Shown here in pieces: positions 1 to 10,361 of a stretch of 64,000 nt of DNA (positions are counted from its first letter, which is position 1; each line of letters begins with the position of its first letter). The notes beneath the pieces are model-generated. The model searched no databases, had not been told where the DNA came from, and saw nothing but the letters and a program-made list of their open reading frames with translations. Both the position numbers and the translations under genes were made by a program. The stretch is from Amyelois transitella (lineage: Eukaryota; Arthropoda; Insecta; Lepidoptera; Pyralidae), in the NCBI RefSeq assembly GCF_032362555.1, contig NC_083516.1, forward strand, positions 2,319,001 to 2,383,000. Direction: 5' to 3'.

Positions 1-618
1 ATTATTAAGTGATATAAAGTATCCTATAATAATGAATAAAATTTTTGAATTTGAATTTAAATTTTGAATTTATAAAGTAATAAACCAACAAAATACTCGC
101 TGGTTAAAAACAAAATAATAGTTTAAATAGCGCACCGAGTCTCAGATTGTTCGGTCACCTAGGTACGCTAGGCACACCGCCGCTCTTTCAACTCGTCGGT
201 TGTATTCGTTTATCAGCGGGTCGCCGACGTGGATTGCCACACTTCTTGTTTTTTTTTTTCAATTAGGTAAAATTATTAAACCCCTATTTTTTTCTAATTA
301 TTTGGAACGAGAATAAGATACTGAGTGCCCCCTTTCAATATGCAACGCAATTTACCTGACACCCTGTATATATGACAAGTGAGTCATGACGTCTAGTCTT
401 AGTCTAGCTTTGTCGCATGTCGGACACGGGTACTGCCGAAGAACGATCTTTATAAAAGGCATTCTTCTATTTTTTCTTATTTATTACATTTAGTCGCCTT
501 ACTGACCACTGTGACCCGGTTAACAATGGAATCTAACCAAGTAAGGACCACGGATGGTGTACTAAAAGCCTCGTGGTTTTCTCATCTACAGAAAATATGT
601 AGTGGCGCTCCTTTAACT
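1..618. other. Gene-free flank with a promoter-like stretch
   Basis: No zinc-finger-like exon is visible on either strand here, so the zinc-finger gene to the right either ends near 619 or continues beyond the window. The left 120 bases are AT-rich. On the + strand TATAAAAGG lies at 451-459, followed by an ATG at 526 whose fifth codon abuts a good splice donor (GTAAGG at 541). This could be the edge of a transposable element or a small first exon; neither can be proved from the sequence. Confidence 0.35.
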
Positions 619-665
619 CTACACTTGATAGTAACTTCTAAGTACATCAATAACTCCTGCCTTAC

Positions 666-3433
666 CACATAATGGACACTTGATGGATCCTTTCTTGGCA
701 TCGTGAATCTTCATATGCTCCCTCAGGGAACAACCGCTGGTGAACAGCTTGGAGCAGACCGGACAAGTCTCCAGATCTGAAGAAAAGGATATCAAAAATA
801 CATTATGCAAAGATTTTAATACATACATACATACATATGGTCGCGTCTATATCCCTTGCGGGGTAGACAGAGCCACCAGTGTTAAAACGACTGAATGGCC
901 ACGGTCAGCTATTCGGCTTAATGATAGAATTGAGATACAAATAGTGACAGGTTGCTAGCCCATCGCCCAAAAAATAATCCCAAGTTTGTAAGGCGCCTTT
1001 TACGACATCCATGGGAAAGAGATGGAGTGGTCCTATTCTTTTTTGTATTGGTGCCGGGAACCACACGGATTTTTATTTCTATTCAAATTTTCACACACAA
1101 CAATACATACACATATTATGTTTTTATCCGTCACTGGGTAGACATAGTTGATAATTACAATACTCTAAGACCTTGATAGCGTATCGGCGTAGTGTTGAAA
1201 TTGAAATTCAGATGATGACATGTTGCCAACCCATCGCCTTAATCCATCAAACTAAACTTAGCATACTAGATTTGTGACTATCGGCTGAGTCTACCAAGTA
1301 AAAAAACTGTAATATGTGTGTATGTAAATAAATTAAGACTACTTACTCTCTCCAGTATGTTTTCTTATATGATACGTCAGCTTAGATTTCTGCACGAATG
1401 TCTGTCCGCAATACAGACAGGCGAAGGAAGTTTGTTTGGAATGTGTTCTGAAAACATTTTTATTTAAGGTTAACTCGTTTTACAACTTGCACTCCATATA
1501 ACAAAAGTTTAAACGAAAACAATTTTATTATAAATTGCGCTAAACGGTTCGCTCGCTGATGTTATGTTCACAGGACGTCTTAACAAGCCAATTATTTTCC
1601 TCACCTTAATAGCATCGGTTAGTATTCAAACTAATGTACATAACTTCGAAAATAGTAATTATAAGATCACTACATAGTATAAAACAAAGTCGCTATTTTA
1701 GTCTGTTTGTCTGTATGCTTAAATCTTTAAAATTACGCAACGGATTTTGATGCGGTTTTTTGTAACAGGTAGAGTGATTCAAGAGGAAGGTTTTTATGTA
1801 TATTTTTTTCCGAATTTTGCACCCGTGCGAAGCCGGGGCGGGTCGCTAGTTGACTATAAATATAATCACCTAGAATGCGAAGTGCACGCTCCTTTATCAG
1901 CGAATGTTCGAGGGCAATGCTGACACGCATACGGCCTCTCGCCCGTGTGTCTCCGTTCGTGTCGCAACATGTTCGAGCGTTGAACGAAACGCATCGGACA
2001 GTAGGAACAAGCGTGTCGCGGCCCCTCGTGAATCATCTGATGTTCGCGAAAAGAATCCCTTTTCTGTGAAAAAAAAAGAGATTATAACACTATAACTACC
2101 ACCGTTATATATGTGATATTTTTTTACTTTTTTTACACTATGACCCCCCCGTACTTCAAAATATACATACCTATTTAAACAAAATCTCATAAAGATCAAC
2201 TCATTGGTTTTGACGTGAACGGCAACTGACAAACACACTTTCACATTTATAATAATGGATTATTAGAAAAAGGCAACGCTTACCAAGAAAGTCTTTCCAC
2301 ACTCGTCGCACTTGTAGATCTTTTTGTTTGGTACATGCTCCTGTTTGTGCATGTACAGCGAGGACTTGTATTGGAAGGATTTCCCGCACTCCTTGCATTC
2401 GTACGGGTGCCGACCGGGATGACGCAAAAGGTAATGGAGCTTCCTGCGGTAACAAACAATCAGTAATTAAAATATGTATAAAAATATATTGCCATCGTCA
2501 ATCTTCGTATTACAAAAACTTTTTACATAATATGTATGAAGATTCAGATAAGGCCTAGAATACTACCCTGGGGCGTCCCATAAGAAACAGTTTTCTCTAA
2601 TCATTGATAATTTTAAATGTAAGACGTTAAGCAACTGAAGGGCATAATCTATAGAATACATATATAAAATCACGCCTCTTTCCCGGAGGGGTAGGCAGAG
2701 ACTGCATGTTTCCGCGTGCTGCATCCCTGCTTCTAATACTTCTTTTGCTTCGTCATTGTCAATCCTCATTTCGCCAAAGACTATTTACACAGATTTAAAA
2801 TCAAAACAGGGCCAAGAACACTGCCCTTAGGGAGTCCATGAAACACTGTTTCAGAGAAATCACTAGAATCATAAACATTTTTATTGTTTTCATTTTCACA
2901 AGAAGTTGTCAAACAACTTAAGGACAACTTAAAATGAGCAATACTAACCTCTCATCCAAGGTATGCATGAGATCTCCGCACAGTTTACACTTGAACCGTC
3001 CGGGCCCGTGCGCCTGCGCCATGTGCGTGCTGCATGCGCGCGAGTTGGGGAACTCGCGGCCGCACAGAGTGCAGCTGATCTTGCGCGGCACTCGGTTGCC
3101 GGACGCGTGGACTAACTGTCATACAAATGAAAATAATTACACACACGCACACAATCACGTTTATATCCCTTGCGGGGTAGACAGAGCCAACAGTCTTGTA
3201 TGTAAAGACTGATAGGCCACGTTCAGCTATTTGGCTTTAAGATAGAATTGAGATTCAAATAGTGACAGGTTGCTAGCCCATCGCCTAAAATAGGTATCCC
3301 AAGTTTATAAGCCTATCCCTTAGTCGCCTTTCACGACATCCGTAGGAAAGAGATGGAGTGGTCCTATTATTTTTTGTAATGGTGCCGGAAACCACACGGC
3401 ACACGAAAATAAATAAATATAAAAGGGACGAAT

Positions 3434-3477
<44 letters not shown>

Positions 3478-6400
3478 TGGACCAGCTTTTAAATGTGTGC
3501 TAAAATAAAAATTAAGGTATCCCATGTCCCATCCATGTCTCATGTACTATTCATACTTGATTTCTTCACACATGAATTCCTGCTTTCCCGATTCCCGTAG
3601 AAATGAATGGACAAAAAAAATTTATGTGTCTTTTTTCAATATTCACAATGTTCTCTACTTAAATAATTAAATAGATCTCTATTCACGCACGCGTAGTCCA
3701 AACCTTTGAGTCTAGATTTAATATGGGTGGGCATTGAGTCTTGTGACTAATAGCTCTGTCTATTCCAGAATGGAAAAGATGTGACAGATGTAAGCCAAGT
3801 TTATTTAAACCTCCATATATAAAAGACATCAAACCTTGCATTAGTATAGTAGTTCAGTAACGTAAAATGCCGTTTAACAAATTCGCCACTAGATGGCGTT
3901 GTACCACATTAAAACGCGGTATGGTTTGTCCCCGCAAATATATGTTATGCTGTCAGTGTTTTGTAAGAAAACATACATACATAAATAATCACGTCGCTAC
4001 ATATAGTGGCAGATTCTTTTTTGAAACCTCATGACTCTTGTCTTGAATAAGAGTGAAGAGGTAAGGGAACTAATAGTGGATCGTTTACGATTGATCCGTC
4101 GGCACAACATGAATATAAATCCCGGATACGTACGGATACTACGGAAAAAAAACAATAATTTTTGAGGGAGCACAACTATATAACAAGTTGCCAAATGAGC
4201 TGAGAACTTGTAGCAGTCTTAATATATTTAAAAAGAAACTCAAGCTATACATCGCGACCAGTACTTAATTTTTAATTTATGCATGTAATTTATTTTTTAG
4301 TTACCTACCTGTTATCTCATTTTAAGTGAATGTATATTCTTATGAGAAATACATACATACATACATACATAAAATCACGCCTCTTTCCCGGAGGGGTAGG
4401 CAGAGACTACCTCTTTCCACTTGCCACGATCTCTGCATACTTCTTTCGCTTCGTCCACATTCATAACTCTCTTCATACAAGCTCGGCGGTTTCGGGTACT
4501 TTTGACCTGACCCTTTACCAGGACGTCCTTAATTTGATCAAGATACGTTCGTCTAGGTCTTCCCACTCCGACCTTTCCCTCCACACTCTCCTTGTATATC
4601 TGCTTAGTCAACCTGCTTTCATTCATCCTCTCCACATGACCGAACCATCTTAACATACCCTTTTCTATTCCTGTAACTACATCTTCTTTCACATCACAAC
4701 ATTCCCTTATCACGCTGTTCCTTATCCTGTCACTCAATTTCACACCCATCATACTCCTTAACGCTCTCATTTCCACTGCATTTATTCTGCTTTCATGCTT
4801 CTTTTGCCATACCCAACTTTCACTCCCATACATTAATGTCGGGACCAACACGCCCCTGTGCACAGCCAGTCGAGCCTTTTTGGATAGTTTCTGACTGCTC
4901 ATAAAGGCATGCAAAGCTCCATTCACCATGTTCCCCGCGTTCACTCTCCTTTCAATATCACTATCATACTTGCCATCTGATGTAAACTTTGATCCTAGAT
5001 ATACAAACTCTTTCACTTGCTCCACTTTTTCTCCTCCAATCAAAATATTACATGCTGTCATTTCTTTCTCCATTTCAAAAACCAGTGTTTTAGTTTTACT
5101 TACGTTCACTTTCATTCCTTTCTCTTTTAAAGCTTCATGCATACAGTTTACCATCTCCTGTAACTCCTCCGCTGCTTTATGAGAAATAAAGTTCTTTAAA
5201 CCTATACGTAGAGGATATTGTGCATACATACATATGGTCACGTCTATATCCCTTGCGGGGTAGAAAGAGCTAACAGTCTTGAAAAGACTGAATGGCCAAG
5301 TTCAGCTATTTGGCTTAATGATAGAATTGAGATTCAAATAGTGACAGGTTGCTAGCCTATCGCCTAAAAAAGAATCAATATCAATAAATAAATAAATATA
5401 TACGGGACAAATTACACAGATTGAGTTAGCCTCGAAGTAAGTTCGAGACTTGTGTTACGAGATACTAACTCAACGATACTATATTTTATAATAAATACTT
5501 ATACAGATAAACATCCAAGACCCAGGCCAATCAGAAAAAGTTCTTTCCTCCTCATGCCCTGGCCGGGATTTGAACCCGGGACCTCCTGTGTCACAGACAG
5601 TGCGTACTACCGGTGCTCCACAGAGGCCGTCAAAAATCTCAAGTTTGTAAGCCTATCCCTTAGTCGCCTTTTACGACATCCATGGGAAAGAGATGGAGTG
5701 GTCCTATTCTTTTTTGTATTGGTGCCGGGAACCACACGGCACTCCTCGGCAAAATTATGGTAGTTAGTATACCTACTGGTTGATAAAAAAGATTAATCTG
5801 GGACTAGTATAATTGTAATTATGACGACGACAGGAAGATAAAATTCACTTAAAAAAGTATCAGTATTAATCACTTATTATACTACTCAATTATAAACCAG
5901 CTATTGTCCGCGACTGCGTCCGTCGTAAAACGAAATCTGTGTAACTAATAGCTTACTTCACTCACAATCTCAATAAATAATAAGAATTAAAAAAATAAAG
6001 CCTACAGAGTAGTTCAGTTACACACACAAAAAAATTAATTACAAAATTCCCTGAATTGAAAAAGTCATGAATGTGGCCTTTCAGACTGTAGGCTCTATCC
6101 CGTAAGGGAAAAATACTTATAAATGTATGAATAAGAAATAATAATCAGACAGAAGATGAATATTATGTGTATTGTTCCGCAGCTTCATCTACATATGCTT
6201 TAGAAGCGGTAGTAGATATAATTAGACTTAAGTGATGTGACGTCAATAAGTGATACCTTGTATCCAATTTTAAAAATAAATCAATTCTATTCTTAGAAAT
6301 CAATTTCTTACCTTCAAATGATACTTAAAAGTTTTCATTTGGCTCAGCGGTTTGTACATGCAAGAGTCGAACGAGCAGAATATCTTCCTGGCTTCCGGAT

Positions 6401-8768
6401 GGTTCTCATTGAAATGATTCCGCATGTCGTCTATAGAGGGCAGCACTTGGCAACAGCGGCAACACTTGAAGAGGTAAGTGGGTGGCTCCAATTCTGTGCT
6501 CTGATGCTTCTCATAGTAGTGGTGAACAAAGAACACCTGTAATTAATAGTTTTCTTTTATTGAAACATAATGAAGGTGTACCTGAAGAGTTTGAAATACA
6601 GACTTGCTTTAAAAAACAAAATGCATTACTCCAACAACCACCCGAGCGAATTCTCCCCATGATATTTCGTAAAACCTTGTGTGCAAGCAATAAGGATCAA
6701 TACTGTTAGTACAAAAACTAAATATGTAAGTCAATAAGGTTAAAATTTTGTGATTTTAGTTTAAAATACCTTATCACTAAAAGTTTCTGAACAATCTTGA
6801 CATTTGTAATAATCTTCAATATTGTTCTCAAAGTGAACTCGCACTTGATGGGACTCCCTGTCTGGCTCGTTCCAGAACAACATGGGACAATAGCGGCACT
6901 TGAAGCCTAAATGTGGACTGAAACAATTGTCAAACTCCAATTCATCAATATGCTCATTCAAGTGGCGTCTTGTCGTTTCTCGGTTGTCAAATTCCTTGTC
7001 GCAAAACTGACAGATCCACAAATCATCGAATTCACCAAGCTCCTCGTTTATATGAGACTCAAGCTCATTCTTACTTTCAAAAGTAGTTGCGCACACCCTG
7101 CAACAATATACTGGTAAAGACTTAATTGAGTGCATTTTGTTCATATGTGCGGTGAATTTGTATGGTGCGTTATGTCTAGTGCTGCACAGTCCACAAGTTA
7201 CTTCTGATGGAAACTCCGCTTTTATGGAATCATATTCAATATCTGATACTTCGGGCACAACATTTGCATTCATATCAAGTAATGTATGGTTAATATATTC
7301 AACATAACTTTTCTCCATAATAACCAACTCAACTAGAGTGACATCAAAATCTTCATCCCCTTTATATGATTTCAGAATCTCATTACGGTGTTCATCTATT
7401 CCTTCATTTCCTTTAGCTCCATCTGCTTTTTCTTCATCATCACTGACATTTTCTTGTTTAATTTCTGGTATAAGAGCCTTAAGCAAAGCCTGAGCATCGC
7501 TGCTTTCCACATCTTGCATTTCAGTCTGTTTATTGTCTAACTCCACATATCCAAACCGTTCTTGAGTTTTCAACTGACTCTCTATAAATTGAGTGCTGAC
7601 TTGAGCTCCAAATATAGCAAATGGTGGATCTTTGCCAGAAATAAACCTCGAGAAGCAATGAAGAGTGAAATGGTGAAAACCCATGTAGTGGCTAAAGAAT
7701 GCTTCTACCTGGTTATTGGATTTAGAACAGAGCAGACAAAGAAATGTGGGACCGCCATCATAATCCCACAACAATTCTTCATATTTCGTGTTCACATTGG
7801 TTACATTATGCTTTTGGAATAGGTGAGCATTATATTCGTCATTATCAGGCAATCTGAAGTGGCATAGTCTGCAGTGAACTAAGTTATGAACAGCACTGAG
7901 GTGCTGACGTAGTTCTTCTTCAGTTTCAAAGTTCTCCACACATTGAGAGCATGGCCATGGTATATGAAACTTTACATGTTCTAACCATGTTGCCCGGTCG
8001 GGAACAAAATATCTGCAACAAATAACTAAACATTTACAACAAAGTTTTTTACCCAATCAAATGTGCATTTGACATTTATCCTGGATTGGGTAAGTCCTTC
8101 TTAACTCCTGCAGGTGAACCTATTTCTTATTGGATTATGGGTACAGCTAATTTTCAGAAGGTGTCCTCACAATATTTTTCCTCACCATAAGAGCATTGGT
8201 AAGCACTAAAACAAGGCTGAGGTAGTATTAGGATTTGTTGGATTATGTTCCCCTTTAATAAGGTTGGACCAGTGTCACTCTTTAAAATAACCCGAACTAC
8301 ACTATCCAGGATCGACCCAATGTGCTTTTCACTAAGAAGAAATCAATCAGGGTTACAAATGTTAGTATAATAGGAAGACAGCTTGCATTAGACTCACCTG
8401 CAGATACCACAAAAGTCTTTCTTATGATTTAGTACATAGTGCACTATCATTTTTGTCCTGTTAATAAACCATTCTGAACACAGCAAGCAACTAAATGGTC
8501 CAGCTTGATTCAAATCTTTCATATACAACCATACATCTGTAGGACGCTCTATTATGTCAGGTACATGTTCTCTTCTGTCTCTGCGTCTTATTGTTATAGA
8601 AATTTTGGGTCTGGAAACCACCTTCTTTTTATTAGTTTTCCGTTTTTTATTCGGTATGTATTCGTCGTCATTCTCTTCCGAAGTAGTCGCCTCATAGGAA
8701 CTATCTTGGTCTGTTTTCTTCACAGCCAGTTTTGATAGCGGTTCATCATCAGAATCATCAGATGACAT
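666..8768 (-). CDS. Multi-C2H2 zinc finger protein (3' end outside window)
   Basis: At least eight exons read right to left: 8768-8398, 8012-6770, 6536-6312, 3115-2949, 2443-2284, 2063-1870, 1447-1347, 776-666. All junctions keep phase and give at least 857 residues. The N-terminus is acidic and Ser-rich, then basic ([10 protein letters not shown], a likely nuclear localisation signal), followed by about 20 C2H2 fingers. The first ten or so are irregular (one at 'ELESHINEE' lacks its last His); the later ones are classical ([16 protein letters not shown] with TGERPY-type linker). The product is probably a nuclear DNA-binding protein, but the orthologue is not recognised. ATG 8768 sits 11 bases after a 3' splice site at 8780-8782, so a 5' UTR exon upstream is likely. 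After 666 the donor GTAAGG would splice to an exon outside the window; without splicing the frame stops near 619. It is transcribed divergently from the Grunge gene. Confidence 0.85.
823..1068 (-). mobile_element. SINE-like repeat with (ATGT)n tail, nearly full length
   Basis: Member of the most abundant repeat family in the window. On the minus strand it begins with a 'GTGTGGTTCCCGGCACC' head, continues through 'GGCGATGGGCTAGCAACCTG', and ends in 'CCCCGCAAGGGATATAGACG' plus ATGT repeats. Here the tail is at 823-840 and the head at about 1068. It lies in the last visible intron of the zinc-finger gene. No coding capacity. Confidence 0.85.
1115..1240 (-). mobile_element. Degraded copy of the SINE-like repeat
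   Basis: The order of landmarks ('GGGTAGACA', 'CAGATGATGACATGTTGCC', 'CCATCGCCTTAA') matches the intact copy just to the left, with many substitutions. It is an older insertion of the same family. Confidence 0.55.
1672..1850 (+). mobile_element. Helitron-type 3' end fragment
   Basis: The sequence ends in 'GCGAAGCCGGGGCGGGTCG' followed by CTAG and T, the 3' signature of non-autonomous Helitrons. A related end lies at 48500-48656, and a fragment of the other end ('AAACAAAGTCGC') is at about 27636. Lies in an intron of the zinc-finger gene. Confidence 0.55.
2655..2770 (-). mobile_element. RTE-clade LINE 3' tail fragment (old)
   Basis: The minus strand encodes a decayed form of the RTE C-terminus and its 3' end ('CCTCCGGGAAAGAGGCGTG' followed by ATAT/ATGT-type tail). 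Diverged relative to the copies at 4.3 kb and 17.7 kb. Confidence 0.6.
3147..3404 (-). mobile_element. SINE-like repeat, nearly full length
   Basis: Same family as the copy at 823-1068: tail side 'CCCTTGCGGGGTAGACAG' at about 3168 and head 'CCACACGGCAC' at about 3404. Intronic in the zinc-finger gene. Confidence 0.85.
3437..3468. repeat. (AT)n microsatellite
   Basis: Uninterrupted AT dinucleotide repeat of about 16 units directly after the SINE-like copy; the flanking 'AAATAAATATAAAAGGGACG' resembles the 3' end of the tRNA-derived SINE. Confidence 0.9.
4045..4269 (+). pseudogene. 3' remnant of a non-LTR retrotransposon ORF2
   Basis: A frame ending at TAA 4267-4269 reads '[20 protein letters not shown]' then '[10 protein letters not shown]'. 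This is the usual C-terminal pattern of Jockey/CR1/I-type reverse transcriptase polyproteins (LP-x-ELR ... SL-x-xFK-x-xLK). The frame is broken upstream. It differs from the RTE copies nearby and lies in the opposite orientation. A fainter echo ('LLIFKKKL') is seen near 24180. Confidence 0.55.
4340..5188 (-). mobile_element. 5'-truncated RTE-clade LINE with 12 bp target-site duplication
   Basis: The minus-strand frame from the TSD to stop near 4375 encodes the end of an RTE reverse transcriptase: '[12 protein letters not shown]', 'FVYLGSKF', '[10 protein letters not shown]', '[12 protein letters not shown]', '[13 protein letters not shown]', '[15 protein letters not shown]', and terminates at 'YPSGKEA'. 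The 3' tail is (ATGT)n. Identical 12-mers TTATGAGAAATA flank it at 4340-4351 and 5177-5188, which defines a clean target-primed insertion. The N-terminal residues of the 288-codon ORF upstream of the right-hand TSD are therefore host sequence read through, not LINE protein. Lies in the 3.2 kb intron of the zinc-finger gene. Confidence 0.9.
5225..5740 (-). mobile_element. SINE-like repeat split by a nested tRNA-SINE
   Basis: Tail half at 5225-5375 ('CCCTTGCGGGGTAGAAAG' ... 'CCTATCGCCTAAAAAAG') and head half at 5635-5740 ('CTCAAGTTTGTAAGCC' ... 'GGGAACCACACGGCAC') are contiguous in intact copies such as 60896-61150. The tRNA-derived SINE at about 5385-5634 interrupts them, so it inserted later. 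Confidence 0.85.
5385..5634 (-). mobile_element. tRNA-derived SINE
   Basis: The minus strand begins 'GGCCTCTGTGG', has an A-box-like region and a pol III B box ('GGTTCAAATCCCGG'), then 'CAGGGCATGAGGAGG' and the body 'GATTGGCCTGGGTCTTGGAT' ... 'GTTACGAGATACTAACTC' (given on the + strand), ending in an AAAT-rich tail. Nested inside another repeat. Other copies: 25318-25560, 61488-61720, 63787-64000. Confidence 0.85.
6070..6120 (+). mobile_element. Short fragment of the SINE-like repeat
   Basis: 'GGCCTTTCAGACTGTAGGCT' followed by 'CTATCCCGTAAGGGA' matches the 3' quarter of the SINE-like family; both ends are lost. Intronic in the zinc-finger gene. Confidence 0.5.
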
Positions 8769-10361
8769 TTCACTTAATTCTGTAAAAAATAACGTGAAAT
8801 AAGTATTGTTTACAATTCAAGAACTACAGGGGATATCCCTGTATAACTCTGGCACTTCCTTCTCTTCTTTGGTCTTTTGACATAAAAAAAATGACAATTG
8901 AATAGATTTTAATGCCAATATTCCAAAAATAAAAACCATAGACAATTATAAAATGTACATTCCATTTGACTAAATTCAGACCAATCATTCAGTTACAAAA
9001 TCAGACAAGTAATCTAGCATTTAGAATGATGGAATACTTATTAGCTTTAGTAAACTGAAATGTGGCTCCTTATTGAATAAATTGTTGTGTAGTAAATGCC
9101 TAGACTAATGTTCCTTGTTCCTTGTTCAGGGATGTTTTAACAAAAGGTCAGATTGCCTGATGAGAGTAATGATTGTGAATGAAGCCAAAGAACTGTGCGT
9201 GGATCGTGGCAAATAGAAAGATGTAATCATTGCCCACCCCTCGAGAAAGGGGTGTGATTCTATGTTTACGAACATCGGATTTTTCTCAATAATTGTATCT
9301 TATGCGTCACATTCCTACACTTATTTATTTCATTCTTATTATTTTCATTTTAATTATGAAGCGCCATAAATGTTACAGTTCTGATATCGCAGAACGGTGC
9401 TCTGCTCATCAAATCAAGACTAATGAAGAACGTCCTAGCAGTCGTCAAAACAACAAATATGTTATTTGTAGTATGGTGACATCACTAATGTCACACTACA
9501 GTAGCTTTAGTTAGATTATCCACTTTAAGTAATGTTTGACGGCATTTTGTGTCCTATTTGATAATTAATGTCATGATAAAATGAAACAGGAACTCAGCTC
9601 AGAGGTATATATTCAACAACTCACTAATCCATCACTGATCCCTTTAATATTATATTCTCTGTATTTCACGTCAGTGATACAACCCCACTCATATTCAAAT
9701 ATTGAGTTGAGTTCCGTTCCTTGCAAGTCCTTCCAACAATAATTAAGAATATGGTTTTGTTTAAATTACAAATCTACTTACAATAATGATCAACTATGAA
9801 TGTATACACGATAATCTTTTTAAGTTTGATTTTTCATGTAGCAAATACTATACTGATATCCTTAATTTATTAACCAATTTACCACTTCTATATTTAATTC
9901 CATGAATCTGCGTGTAAAGGATTAGAAACGAAATAGTCTCTCGTGGCAGCCATTTTATAGAAATGAAGTTGTCTATGATGTGATCAAAGAAAGGCGAAGC
10001 TAAACAAAAGGGTAGCATGTTGATAGCATTTATTGATAAATTAGTAAAATATGCTTATTTATTATATTAAAAATCTTGTTTTCATCCAGGAAATTAAGTG
10101 AGTTTAGTATTTGAATAACGTGGTCTGCATGTAAGATCGTAAAATGCAGTACAATTCACAGTGTAATGGAGGCCATTAAAAGTAATTATTATGTGTATTG
10201 GCATACTTATCGGCCAAAGAACTATTGGAGATATCTTTAAAATGGATGTTTAATTGCTTGTGCTTAAAGTTGTATGAAAATAATATGTTTATAAACGACA
10301 CTTAGTGAAATGTGAATGAGTGGTAAGTGGTCTAATGTAAATAGACCATTATTTTCGAAAC
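8769..10361. promoter_or_regulatory. Divergent promoter region, zinc-finger gene / Grunge
   Basis: No coding exon is visible. It must hold the promoters of both flanking genes, which point away from each other. A 3' splice site at 8780-8782 (minus) implies an upstream 5' UTR exon for the zinc-finger gene. A decayed RTE tail lies at 9164-9265. No clear TATA element was seen. Confidence 0.5.
9164..9265 (+). mobile_element. RTE-clade LINE 3' tail fragment
   Basis: The + strand reads 'GTGAATGAAGCCAAAGAACT' ... 'GTGGATCGTGGCAAATAGAA' and ends 'GAAAGGGGTGTGATTCTATG', a diverged match to the end of the RTE copies (the '[15 protein letters not shown]' coding end). Confidence 0.6.

Noticed and set aside
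4375-5241. 288-codon ORF as a host gene
   Set aside because: It is the C-terminal piece of an RTE reverse transcriptase bounded by target-site duplications.
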